Assembly (NCBI GenBank): GCA_051011115.1
Contig: JBPCUN010000096.1
Coordinates: 1 to 22,194, forward strand
DNA from: Profundicola sp051011115
GTDB taxonomy: Bacteria; Bacteroidota; Bacteroidia; Flavobacteriales; Weeksellaceae
Reading direction: 5' to 3'
DNA: 22,194 nucleotides
Each line of letters starts with the position of its first letter. Position 1 is the stretch's first letter. The notes beneath the pieces are model-generated. The model was given only the letters and a program-made list of their open reading frames with translations, was not told the DNA's origin and made no database searches. The translations under genes and the position numbers were made by a program. Positions 15,732 through 22,194 of this stretch are shown here, piece after piece.

Positions 15732-16883
15732 ATGAAACCAGCATCTTATATAGAAATTAGTAAATCTGCTTTAAAGCAAAACCATGAATTTATAAAATCT
15801 ATCATGTTACCCGATGTCAAGTTTTCTTCTGTCATCAAAGGAAATGCCTATGGTCATGGGATTGAAGTAATGGTTCCGTTGTTAGAAGAAATTGGAGTAG
15901 ACCATTTCTCAGTTTTTAGTGGAGATGAAGCCTTACGGGTAAAAGAAATTTGCTCTGATTTTTCTACAGTAATGGTGATGGGTATGTTAACACCAGAACA
16001 GTTGATTTGGGCGATAGAGGATGGGGTCGAATTTTATGTCTTTGATTTATTCCGATTAGAAAAAGCATTAGAAATAGCTAAAAGGTTACAAACCAAAGCG
16101 AAGATTCACTTAGAATTAGAGACTGGAATGAATCGAACAGGCTTATCAATAGACGAATTGGAAAAGGCTATCAAATTACTTCAAGCTAACCAGAAACATA
16201 TAACTTTAAAAGGAATATGCACGCATTTAGCTGGAGCAGAGAGTATTGCCAATTATTATAGAATTAAAAGTCAATTAATCCGATATAAAAAGCTAATCAA
16301 CCAATTAAAATCTGAAGGTGTAGAATCTTCCTATAAACATGTTTCTTGTTCGGCAGGTACTATCAGATATCCAAAGACACAATTAGATATGGTGCGAATT
16401 GGAATTATGCAATATGGATTCTTTCCTACAAAAGAAGTAATGGTAAACTATTTTGCGGAAAATCAAATTGTGGATGATCCATTGCGTCGTGTGTTATCTT
16501 GGAAAAGTCAAGTTATGAATGTAAAAGAAGTAAAGACTGGAGAGTTTATAGGCTATGGCACTGCTTATTTTGCCAGTAGGGATATGAAGATTGCTACCAT
16601 TCCTATAGGATATGGTTATGGTTTCCCAAGGTCTTTTACTAATTTAGGAAATGTTTTAATTAGGGGGACTTATGCGCCAGTTGTGGGGATTGTGAACATG
16701 AATTCTTTCAGCGTAGATATTACAGATATCTCTAGTGTGGAGATTGGTGATGCCGTAACGATTATAGGGAGTGATGGAGGTTTAGAGATTAGTGTTTCTT
16801 CTTTTAGTGATATTAGTAATCAAGTCAATTATGAATTATTGGTAAGATTACCAGATGATATACCTAGAATCGTAGTGGATTAA
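15732..16883 (+). CDS. alr: Alanine racemase family protein (atypical active-site loop)
   Basis: A 383-residue fold-type III PLP enzyme. Lys36 in SVIKGNAYGHG is the PLP-binding base, Tyr275 (IGYGTAYF) aligns with the second catalytic base (Tyr265 of the Geobacillus enzyme), Arg135 is in ETGMNRTG, and Arg222 in RIGIMQYG aligns with the residue contacting the pyridine nitrogen. The loop normally written GRVCMDQ reads GIVNMNS (319-325), so the usual Arg and Asp are Ile320 and Asn324, and IGYADGYPR reads IGYGYGFPR. Alanine racemase activity, or a broader amino-acid racemase, is therefore likely but unproven. Many Bacteroidota carry Alr fused to MurF; this one is free-standing. It follows an M20 hydrolase gene by 60 bp and converges on the hemolysin-III gene. 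Confidence 0.87.
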   Translation: MKPASYIEISKSALKQNHEFIKSIMLPDVKFSSVIKGNAYGHGIEVMVPLLEEIGVDHFSVFSGDEALRVKEICSDFSTVMVMGMLTPEQLIWAIEDGVEFYVFDLFRLEKALEIAKRLQTKAKIHLELETGMNRTGLSIDELEKAIKLLQANQKHITLKGICTHLAGAESIANYYRIKSQLIRYKKLINQLKSEGVESSYKHVSCSAGTIRYPKTQLDMVRIGIMQYGFFPTKEVMVNYFAENQIVDDPLRRVLSWKSQVMNVKEVKTGEFIGYGTAYFASRDMKIATIPIGYGYGFPRSFTNLGNVLIRGTYAPVVGIVNMNSFSVDITDISSVEIGDAVTIIGSDGGLEISVSSFSDISNQVNYELLVRLPDDIPRIVVD

Positions 16884-16908
16884 ATAGGGGTAACTATAAG
16901 TTATATTT

Positions 16909-17565
16909 TTAAGTATAATAAAAAATGGCTGCAAAATGGCTGGCAGCACCTATCAAAATACATATGTGAAACAGGGCATGGTTATACGGAATTTTTTCTA
17001 TCATGTACAAGATAGCACCAATTGTATAGGATACGCCACCTGCAATGATTAAATTTAATCCTTCAGAATCCATGTTGGTAGAAATCTCACGCCAATAGAA
17101 TACGATAACCCAACCCATAGCTAAATACATTAGGGTAGATAATAAATTATATCTACCAGTATATTTAATTTTTAATATCATGCCTATTAAGGCACATGAC
17201 CATACGAAGTAGAATAGGAGAATACCGCCATCATATTGTAAAGTAATTAGACAAAAGGGAGAATAGGTGCCCGCAATGGATATATAAATCATAGCATGGT
17301 CTATAATATTCCAAAAAGCTCTGCTTGTTGGTTTCTTTTGAGAATGATATATAGTAGAGGCGGAGAAGATGCCAATTTGGGATAGCGCAAAGATGATTAA
17401 GCTCGCTCCTTGGGCAAAATTGTAATGTACTGCTTTCCTAATTAAAAATAATGCAGCTACAAAACTTAAAACGATACCAAAGCCATGGGTATATATATTG
17501 AGTCTTTCTTCTATTGCAGGGTACCAAGATATTTTGTCATCTACTATTTTACTGCCTTTGTTCAT
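16909..17565 (-). CDS. Hemolysin III / PAQR-family membrane protein
   Basis: A 218-residue integral membrane protein with about seven hydrophobic helices, of the HlyIII/PAQR family (YqfA-like). Conserved residues of the family's metal site are visible: Ser70 and His74 in SASTIYHS, Asp90 in IIDHAMIYISIAGTYSP, and His196/His200 in NHALFHICILIGAASHF, with Glu20 in EERLNIYTHG near the N-terminus. Bacterial members are named after a Bacillus cereus haemolysin, but in most species their role is unsettled (membrane lipid or fluidity homeostasis, possible hydrolase activity), so toxin function should not be assumed. It is a single gene, converging on alr with only 25 bp between stops; only a weak 5-bp hairpin lies in that gap. 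Confidence 0.88.
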   Translation of the reverse strand: MNKGSKIVDDKISWYPAIEERLNIYTHGFGIVLSFVAALFLIRKAVHYNFAQGASLIIFALSQIGIFSASTIYHSQKKPTSRAFWNIIDHAMIYISIAGTYSPFCLITLQYDGGILLFYFVWSCALIGMILKIKYTGRYNLLSTLMYLAMGWVIVFYWREISTNMDSEGLNLIIAGGVSYTIGAILYMIEKIPYNHALFHICILIGAASHFAAIFYYT

Positions 17566-17797
17566 AGATATATATGTTGTGTATTGCTAAAGGTTAATTA
17601 AATCTATCCAATTTTTTTCTCATAAGCCAGATTTTGGGGTTTAATTTCATTTTTTTAAATTAAACTCATAATTTATTGAAATAATTTATTAAATATAAAT
17701 AATTGGTTATCAGGTTATTTAGTAGTTGTTAAATCAGTATTTTCATATTTATTTATAATTAATCACGAAAACATTAGGTAGTTGTAATATTATATCC

Positions 17798-17805
17798 TAC
17801 ATTTG
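17798..17805 (+). promoter_or_regulatory. Candidate -7 promoter element for the cold-shock gene
   Basis: TACATTTG is an exact match to the TAnnTTTG -7 consensus of Bacteroidota housekeeping promoters. The nearest upstream TTG (17782-17784) is only 13 bp away, shorter than the usual 17-23, so the -33 half is doubtful. If used, the transcript would have a leader of nearly 200 nt. Confidence 0.4.
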
Positions 17806-17910
17806 CAAAGCAATAAAGACACCTATATAGTTTTTAAGTTTAGTATAGTACGATTAGTAGTTTTGAGTTTTTCTCTTCTTTCCAATTATATTTTTACAAT
17901 TACTTTTACA

Positions 17911-17963
17911 ACGAGCGGGTTATTTGATAAAAATGCAAAGTGTATTTAAAATATAACGCTTGT
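17911..17963 (+). promoter_or_regulatory. Stem-loop in the csp 5' leader
   Basis: ACGAGCG (17911-17917) and TTAT (17920-17923) pair with ATAACGCTTGT (17953-17963), giving 11 bp with one G-U pair and a two-G bulge around a 29-nt loop. It lies 46 bp before the csp start codon in an otherwise AT-rich leader. Long structured leaders are known to control translation of E. coli cspA at low temperature; that this one does so is inference. Confidence 0.4.
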
Positions 17964-18009
17964 ATTATTATAGGATGTTTTTGTTAAAATATAATTAAAA
18001 ACAAATATT

Positions 18010-18204
18010 ATGCAAGAAGGTACAGTTAAATTTTTCGACGAAACAAAAGGATTCGGATTTATTACTCCATCAGACGGAGGAGAAGAAATTTTCGTTCACA
18101 ACTCAGGTTTAAGAGACGAAATTAGAGAAGGTGACAAAGTAAGTTACGAAACTCAACAAGGTAGAAAAGGTTTAAATGCAGTTAATGTTGAGGTAATTGA
18201 CTAA
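18010..18204 (+). CDS. Cold-shock domain protein (CspA family)
   Basis: A 64-residue single cold-shock domain, a five-stranded beta-barrel that binds single-stranded RNA or DNA and acts as an RNA chaperone in the cytoplasm. It begins MQEGTVKFFDETKGFGFIT with the RNP1 motif KGFGFI, followed by the RNP2 motif EIFVHNSGL, and ends with GLNAVNVEVI, all classic for the family and full length. It is monocistronic, with a long leader upstream containing a stem-loop and a strong terminator 46 bp downstream. This gene layout resembles cold-inducible csp genes, although many csp paralogues are constitutive and the sequence alone does not show which this is. Confidence 0.96.
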   Translation: MQEGTVKFFDETKGFGFITPSDGGEEIFVHNSGLRDEIREGDKVSYETQQGRKGLNAVNVEVID

Positions 18205-18249
18205 TTGATTTATTCCAACCTTGATAAAAGGTAGAATTAACAAATTCTT

Positions 18250-18280
18250 AAAGACCATCCAAACGGATGGTCTTTTTTTT
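18250..18280 (+). terminator. Rho-independent terminator of csp
   Basis: A perfect 11-bp stem (18250-18260 AAAGACCATCC with 18265-18275 GGATGGTCTTT), an AAAC loop, and an uninterrupted run of eight T from 18273. This is the clearest intrinsic terminator in the window. Confidence 0.93.
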
Positions 18281-18365
18281 GTATTAAATTTGATATTATA
18301 AAATTTATGTATTGAACTAAAGGAATATTTTATAATCATTATAAATTAGCTAATATCCACAGTTC

Positions 18366-18381
18366 TATGATGTATTTCATA
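18366..18381. promoter_or_regulatory. TATGA-N6-TCATA dyad upstream of the nrf locus
   Basis: TATGA (18366-18370) and TCATA (18377-18381) form a perfect 5-bp inverted repeat spaced by 6 bp, 61 bp before the porin start codon. The geometry resembles CRP/FNR-superfamily sites (TTGA-N6-TCAA type), to which nitrite-responsive regulators belong, but the half-site differs and no regulator gene is present. Low confidence. Confidence 0.25.
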
Positions 18382-18442
18382 TGTAAGATTCATTAAAATG
18401 AGTTAAAACATTATAAATTTACGTCATACAATATAGGTTAAT

Positions 18443-19687
18443 ATGAAGATACTTTATAGTTTCAGTTTAGTTTTAGTAATGGGGATGGCGTTTTCACAAT
18501 TTAGCGTTTCTGCTGAATTGAGGCCTCGTTTTGAATTTAGAAATGGTTATGGTACGTTAATGCCTAACAATACAGATGCTGCAACTTTTGTGTCACAGCG
18601 ATCTCGCTTAAATACCCACTATTTAAATGAAGGATTAGAGGTATTCTTAAGTTTACAAGATATACGTGTATGGGGAGATGTAAAACAACTAAACAATTCA
18701 GATAAGAATGGAGCTATGATTCACCAAGCTTGGGGTAAATTTAATTTTGGTACTGGTTCTTCTATCAAATTAGGTAGACAAGTTATATCATATGATGATC
18801 AAAGATTTTTTGGTGGCGTAGGTTGGGCTCAACAAGCTAGAAGTCATGATGCAGCATTGTATGCTTATCATAATGATACATTTAAAATGGATTTAGGTGT
18901 TGCATATAATCAAGACAGTGAGGCACTTTTTGGAAGTGATTTAATTACTTCTGGTACTTATAAAAGCATGCAATATGCATGGATTCACAAGGATTGGGTT
19001 AATTTTTCTGGGAGTTTATTATTAGCTAATATTGGCTGGCAATATCTAGATCAAGTGAATCCATCTTATAATGAAACTCGTTTCAACCAAACGATAGGTA
19101 CACATTTATCATATAAAAAGAACGGTCTTGGTTTAAATGGGAACGCATATTACCAATTTGGAAAAGATATTATGGATAATAATCTTAAGGCTTATCTAGT
19201 TGGTTTAGATGTAGATTATCAATTCAATCCAAATTTAAAAATGGGATTAGGTGGTGAAATCCAAAGTGGGAACGATAATAATGTGATCACTGATGGTGAA
19301 AATAAGGCATTTACGCCATTTTTTGGTACCAATCATAAATTTAATGGATGGATGGATTACTTCTACGTAGGTAACCATGCCAATTCTGTAGGCTTAGTAG
19401 ATTTGCAATTAAATGCTAATTATAAAGTTCAAGAAAAATCTAATTTAAGTCTAGCAGTACATCATTTTCAAACTGCTGCAGATTTTAAAGAAGAAACATT
19501 AGGAACAGAATTGGATATGTCTTTTAGTCATCAATTAAAAAAAGATGTGAATTTAACTGTTGGGTATTCTCATATGTTTGCTTCTGATGGTATGGAGTTG
19601 CTTAAAGGAAACACAGACGGTAATACAAATCATTGGGCTTGGGCTATGGTAACTATAAACCCTACATTATTTACATCTAATAAATAA
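18443..19687 (+). CDS. Outer-membrane beta-barrel protein (alginate-export/porin-like)
   Basis: A 414-residue exported protein with a Sec signal peptide (residues 1-18, cleavage near FS/Q). The mature part begins FSVSAELRPRFEFRNGYG and contains RSRLNTHY, SLQDIRVWG, KLGRQVISYDDQRFFGG and many alternating-hydrophobic strands ending in an aromatic-rich C-terminal segment, the pattern of the alginate-export (PF13372-like) barrel family. Similar proteins are general or specific porins; alginate transport should not be assumed. It is the first gene of a tight set, 15 bp ahead of nrfH, so it may admit nitrite or another small anion to the periplasm; this is inference from context. No clear promoter box was found in the 162-bp gap after the csp terminator. 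Confidence 0.75.
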   Translation: MKILYSFSLVLVMGMAFSQFSVSAELRPRFEFRNGYGTLMPNNTDAATFVSQRSRLNTHYLNEGLEVFLSLQDIRVWGDVKQLNNSDKNGAMIHQAWGKFNFGTGSSIKLGRQVISYDDQRFFGGVGWAQQARSHDAALYAYHNDTFKMDLGVAYNQDSEALFGSDLITSGTYKSMQYAWIHKDWVNFSGSLLLANIGWQYLDQVNPSYNETRFNQTIGTHLSYKKNGLGLNGNAYYQFGKDIMDNNLKAYLVGLDVDYQFNPNLKMGLGGEIQSGNDNNVITDGENKAFTPFFGTNHKFNGWMDYFYVGNHANSVGLVDLQLNANYKVQEKSNLSLAVHHFQTAADFKEETLGTELDMSFSHQLKKDVNLTVGYSHMFASDGMELLKGNTDGNTNHWAWAMVTINPTLFTSNK

Positions 19688-19702
19688 TTAAAATATTGCA
19701 CT

Positions 19703-20302
19703 ATGCGTTTTACACTATTACCAAAAGAAAATAGATGGAGAGTCGTTGCCATAGTACTTTTAGCTTCTGTGGTAGGTTTAGGCTTTTTTATGGCACGCGA
19801 GGCAAAAATATTTTCCTATTTATCAGATGATCCACAGGCGTGTGTTAACTGCCACGTGATGACACCTGTATATAATAGTTGGATGCATAGCTCACACAGA
19901 GAATGGACTAGTTGTAATGATTGTCATGTACCGCACAATAATGTTGCTAATCAATATTATTTTAAAGCTAAAGATGGGTTATATCACGCTACTATATTTA
20001 CTTTAAGAGCAGAGCCAGATGTAATGTTCATGAGAGAAGAGTCACAGGAAGTAGTTCAAAATAATTGCTTACGGTGTCATGTGCAACAAGTGACACAAGT
20101 AAAGTATGATGGATATTTAGAAGATCATAGAGAAAGCAGAACAGATAGAAAATGCTGGTCTTGTCATAAAGAAGTTCCTCATGGTAAAATTCATGGTTTA
20201 ACAACTATGAGAAATAATATTGCTCCTATGCCTACAGATGAAAATGAAACTGTGGTGCCAGAGTGGTTAAAAGAAAGTTTAAAGAAAAGTAAAAAACAAT
20301 AA
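19703..20302 (+). CDS. nrfH: Cytochrome c nitrite reductase small subunit (membrane quinol dehydrogenase)
   Basis: NrfH of the NapC/NirT family oxidises menaquinol and hands electrons to NrfA at the periplasmic face of the inner membrane. The 199 residues have one N-terminal membrane helix (about 13-30) and exactly four CXXCH haem motifs: C47-H51 (CVNCHVM, where M53 matches the unusual methionine near haem 1), C71-H75 (CNDCH), C122-H126 (CLRCH) and C151-H155 (CWSCH). The charged C-terminal tail is longer than the haem core needs. It starts 15 bp after the porin gene and ends 2 bp before nrfA, so translation is probably coupled. Confidence 0.95.
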   Translation: MRFTLLPKENRWRVVAIVLLASVVGLGFFMAREAKIFSYLSDDPQACVNCHVMTPVYNSWMHSSHREWTSCNDCHVPHNNVANQYYFKAKDGLYHATIFTLRAEPDVMFMREESQEVVQNNCLRCHVQQVTQVKYDGYLEDHRESRTDRKCWSCHKEVPHGKIHGLTTMRNNIAPMPTDENETVVPEWLKESLKKSKKQ

Positions 20303-20304
20303 AG

Positions 20305-21795
20305 ATGAAAAATTGGGTATTATTTATTGTAACCGCCATAGTAGTTTTCTTACTTGGGTTGCTAGCATCAAGTATTATTAACAGGAAAAGTGAGGCGAAA
20401 TATCAGTATGTTCCAAAAGTAGAAATTGCTGAAAATGAACCTCGTAATGCCGTCTGGGGTGAGAATTATCCTGCAGAGTATCAGTCTTTTAAACAAACAA
20501 AAGACACTACATTTGCAACATTTGCAGGGGGTAATGCTTGGAGAGATATGCTAGAAGAAAACCCTCAATTTGTTGTTTTATGGGCTGGCTATGGTTTTTC
20601 TAAGGATTATAGTCAAGGACGTGGGCATCAATACGCTATAGAGGATATACGTAATACATTACGTACAGGTGGCCCTACCAACGCAGAAGACGGCCCGATG
20701 CCAGCAACATGTTGGACTTGTAAAAGCCCAGATGTTCCTAGATTGATGAATGAGATTGGTATTGCAGAATTTTATAAAGGTAAATGGGCAGGCAAAGGTC
20801 ATGAGATAGTAAACCCTATAGGTTGTGCTGATTGTCATGATGAAAAAACAATGAAACTGAAAATTACTAGACCTGCATTGGTAGAAGCTTTTCAGTCTAT
20901 GGGTAAAGACGTCAATGATGCTACACACAATGAAATGAGATCTCTTGTTTGTGCTCAGTGTCATGTTGAGTATTACTTTAATAAAGAAACACCAGAAAAA
21001 GGAGTACCTTATTTAACTTTCCCATGGAAAAATGGTATGAAGGTAGAGGATATGGAAGCTTACTATGACGAGATAGAATTCTCTGATTGGACGCATCAAA
21101 TCAGTAAAGCTCCAATGTTAAAAGCTCAACACCCTGGTTATGAAACTTTCCAAATGGGTATACACGCTCAGAGAGGTGTATCATGTGCTGATTGTCATAT
21201 GCCATATAAGAGTGAAGGTGGACAAAAATTTACTGATCACCATATTCAATCTCCTTTAAATAATATGCAAAATGCTTGTCAAGTTTGTCATAGAGAAGAA
21301 GAATCAAAATTGATAGAGAATGTATATGAAAGACAAAGAAAATCTTTAGAAAATAGACAAAAACTAGAGATGGCATTGGTGAAACTTCATATAGAAGCTG
21401 GTAAAGCTTGGGAATTAGGAGCAACAGAAGAACAAATGAAGCCTATTTTAATGGATATTAGACATGCTCAGTGGAGATGGGATTATTCAGCAGCTTCTCA
21501 TGGAGCATCTTTCCACGCACCTGTTGAGATCGCCAGAGTTATAGGAGGAGGATTAGAAATTGCCCAAGAAGGTAGAATAAAAGTGGCTAGATTATTGGCT
21601 GATTTAGGTTATAATAAACCTGTTCCTATGCCAGATATCAGCACCAAAGAAAAGGCTCAAAGCTTCATTGGTCTAGATATGGAGAAATTAAGAAAAGAAA
21701 AACGAGCCTTCAAAGAAAATTTACTACCAAAATGGTTAGAAGCTGCAAAGAAAAGAGAAGCTACTTATAATAGTAAGACTATTTCTTTGAATTAA
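20305..21795 (+). CDS. nrfA: Ammonia-forming cytochrome c nitrite reductase, pentahaem catalytic subunit
   Basis: Reduces nitrite to ammonium with six electrons in the periplasm. Five haem motifs are seen: the lysine-ligated active-site motif CWTCK (136-140), then CADCH (174-178), CAQCH (216-220), CADCH (294-298) and CQVCH (325-329). Active-site features include the tyrosine after CAQCHVEYY and KAQHPGYE with Gln275 and His276, corresponding to the conserved Gln/His pair of known NrfA. At 496 residues it is of normal length. The N-terminus (residues 5-22) is a hydrophobic helix without an evident signal-peptidase site, so it may remain membrane-anchored. Its Lys-ligated haem normally needs a dedicated lyase in E. 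coli; in this lineage a Ccs-type protein, encoded next, is the likely substitute. Confidence 0.97.
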   Translation: MKNWVLFIVTAIVVFLLGLLASSIINRKSEAKYQYVPKVEIAENEPRNAVWGENYPAEYQSFKQTKDTTFATFAGGNAWRDMLEENPQFVVLWAGYGFSKDYSQGRGHQYAIEDIRNTLRTGGPTNAEDGPMPATCWTCKSPDVPRLMNEIGIAEFYKGKWAGKGHEIVNPIGCADCHDEKTMKLKITRPALVEAFQSMGKDVNDATHNEMRSLVCAQCHVEYYFNKETPEKGVPYLTFPWKNGMKVEDMEAYYDEIEFSDWTHQISKAPMLKAQHPGYETFQMGIHAQRGVSCADCHMPYKSEGGQKFTDHHIQSPLNNMQNACQVCHREEESKLIENVYERQRKSLENRQKLEMALVKLHIEAGKAWELGATEEQMKPILMDIRHAQWRWDYSAASHGASFHAPVEIARVIGGGLEIAQEGRIKVARLLADLGYNKPVPMPDISTKEKAQSFIGLDMEKLRKEKRAFKENLLPKWLEAAKKREATYNSKTISLN

Positions 21796-21822
21796 ATATT
21801 TTAAAAAATACTTAAGTATAAT

Positions 21823-21856
21823 AAAAATGGTTTTAGGTTCACTTAAGACCATTTTT
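21823..21856 (+). terminator. Hairpin after nrfA (terminator or attenuator)
   Basis: Positions 21823-21835 pair with 21844-21856 as a 13-bp stem containing GGTTTTA/TTAAGACC with one G-U pair and an 8-nt loop; the 3' arm ends in a T-run. Because the ccs gene begins only 15 bp later on the same strand, it may act as a partial terminator that lowers ccs expression relative to nrfHA. Confidence 0.65.
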
Positions 21857-21871
21857 TATGAATGATATTAT

Positions 21872-22194
21872 ATGAAAACATTAAAAAGAATTTTTTCGTC
21901 TTCCTCACTGGCGTTGGTATTATTACTTGTGTTTGCTATTGCCATGGCAGTGGCCACCTTTGTTGAAAATGATTTTGGAACAGAGGCAGCATGGGTAAGT
22001 ATTTATGATGCTTGGTGGTTTGAACTCGTGATGGGAGGTTTAGCATTATGTTTTTTAGCTAATATTTATAAGTACCGATTATATAAAAAAGAGAAATGGC
22101 CAATTCTTGTTTTTCATATTGCTTTTATCATCATCATTATAGGAGCGGCTATTACCAGATATTCATCCTATGGAGGTGTAATGCGTATTAGAGA
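21872..22194 (+). CDS. Cytochrome c biogenesis protein, ResB/CcsBA type (5' part, runs off window)
   Basis: About 107 codons are visible. The protein starts MKTLKRIFSSSSLALVLLL, with a first membrane helix, then AVATFVENDFGTEAAWVSIYDAWWFELVM, a segment I recognise from the ResB/Ccs1 half of system II cytochrome c assembly, followed by two more helices (GGLALCFLANIY; ILVFHIAFIIIIIGAAITR). System II proteins move haem across the membrane and attach it to CXXCH motifs. In Bacteroidota the ResB and CcsA halves are often a single fused protein of about 1000 residues; the window is too short to confirm the fusion. Its place 76 bp after nrfA suggests a role in maturing NrfH and NrfA. An ATG at 21858 opens only five codons and is not the start. 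Confidence 0.85.
   Translation, partial: MKTLKRIFSSSSLALVLLLVFAIAMAVATFVENDFGTEAAWVSIYDAWWFELVMGGLALCFLANIYKYRLYKKEKWPILVFHIAFIIIIIGAAITRYSSYGGVMRIR

Larger units (their letters stand above)
17566..18009. other. 444-bp divergent intergenic region between hlyIII-type gene and csp
   Basis: No open frame with coding character is seen on either strand. The region holds (i) an 11-bp stem at 17637-17647 / 17657-17667 without a T-run, 72 bp from the hlyIII-type start; (ii) a -7-like TACATTTG at 17798-17805 facing csp; and (iii) about 200 bp of likely csp leader with a stem-loop at 17911-17963. The rest is AT-rich sequence in which I see nothing further. Confidence 0.6.

Noticed and set aside
16909..17565. 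Haemolysin/toxin function suggested by the HlyIII family name
   Set aside because: The family is widespread membrane proteins of the PAQR type; the name comes from one Bacillus gene and the sequence gives no sign of toxin activity.
18285..18292. TAAATTTG, an exact TAnnTTTG box after the csp terminator, as a promoter for the nrf locus
   Set aside because: It is 150 bp upstream of the porin gene, directly behind the terminator T-run, and has no TTG at the -33 distance.
20659..20964. Minus-strand frame of 101 codons inside nrfA
   Set aside because: Sits opposite three haem motifs of nrfA; no independent coding evidence.
1..22194. Mobile element, CRISPR array, phage or defence island
   Set aside because: No transposase, integrase, Cas, restriction or toxin-antitoxin genes, no regularly spaced repeats and no tRNA junctions were found; gene content is metabolic throughout.

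Overview
The window is AT-rich chromosomal DNA from a member of the Bacteroidota, most likely the class Flavobacteriia. The evidence is a type IX secretion (T9SS) protein of the PorQ type, a secreted subtilase ending in a T9SS sorting domain, an EF-G2-type elongation factor G paralogue, start codons without clear Shine-Dalgarno sequences, and an nrfHA locus followed by a ResB/Ccs-type cytochrome c maturation gene. I cannot name the genus. No tRNA, rRNA, insertion sequence, integrase, CRISPR array or phage gene was seen, so this reads as core-type metabolism with a few unusual arrangements.

Layout. Positions 1-890 hold the 3' part of an acyl-CoA dehydrogenase. It converges on an FAHD1-like hydrolase (945-1553, minus) across a shared hairpin terminator. 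Upstream of that hydrolase, on the same strand, is a small exported protein with a non-ATG start (1649-2284). Diverging from it is a plus-strand series: agmatinase (speB), PorQ, a two-CCG-domain Fe-S protein and an EF-G2-like factor, ending at a strong terminator near 7512. Next comes a large minus-strand secreted S8 protease (7601-10987).

A minus-strand tyrosine/homogentisate cluster, transcribed hmgA then a SIMPL-domain gene then hppD, occupies 11219-14363. Divergent from it are an M20 amidohydrolase and an alanine-racemase-like gene. A hemolysin-III-type membrane protein converges on the racemase. A 444-bp non-coding stretch then leads to a cold-shock protein gene with a long structured leader and a textbook terminator. 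The last segment (18443-22194) is a nitrite-ammonification locus: an outer-membrane barrel protein, NrfH, NrfA, and the start of a ResB/CcsBA-type cytochrome c assembly protein that runs off the window.

How the genes work together. HppD converts 4-hydroxyphenylpyruvate to homogentisate and HmgA opens its ring. The FAH-family protein at 945 resembles acylpyruvases more than the true fumarylacetoacetase of this pathway. NrfH takes electrons from the quinol pool and passes them to the pentahaem NrfA for nitrite reduction to ammonium; the downstream Ccs protein would attach the haems. PorQ and the sorting-domain protease belong to the same secretion pathway as machinery and cargo.

No clearly new multi-gene system is evident. 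The observations most worth following are the EF-G2 paralogue lacking the catalytic switch II histidine, the SIMPL gene embedded in the homogentisate cluster, the atypical stand-alone racemase paired with an M20 hydrolase, the porin-nrfHA-ccs arrangement, and the structured csp leader.
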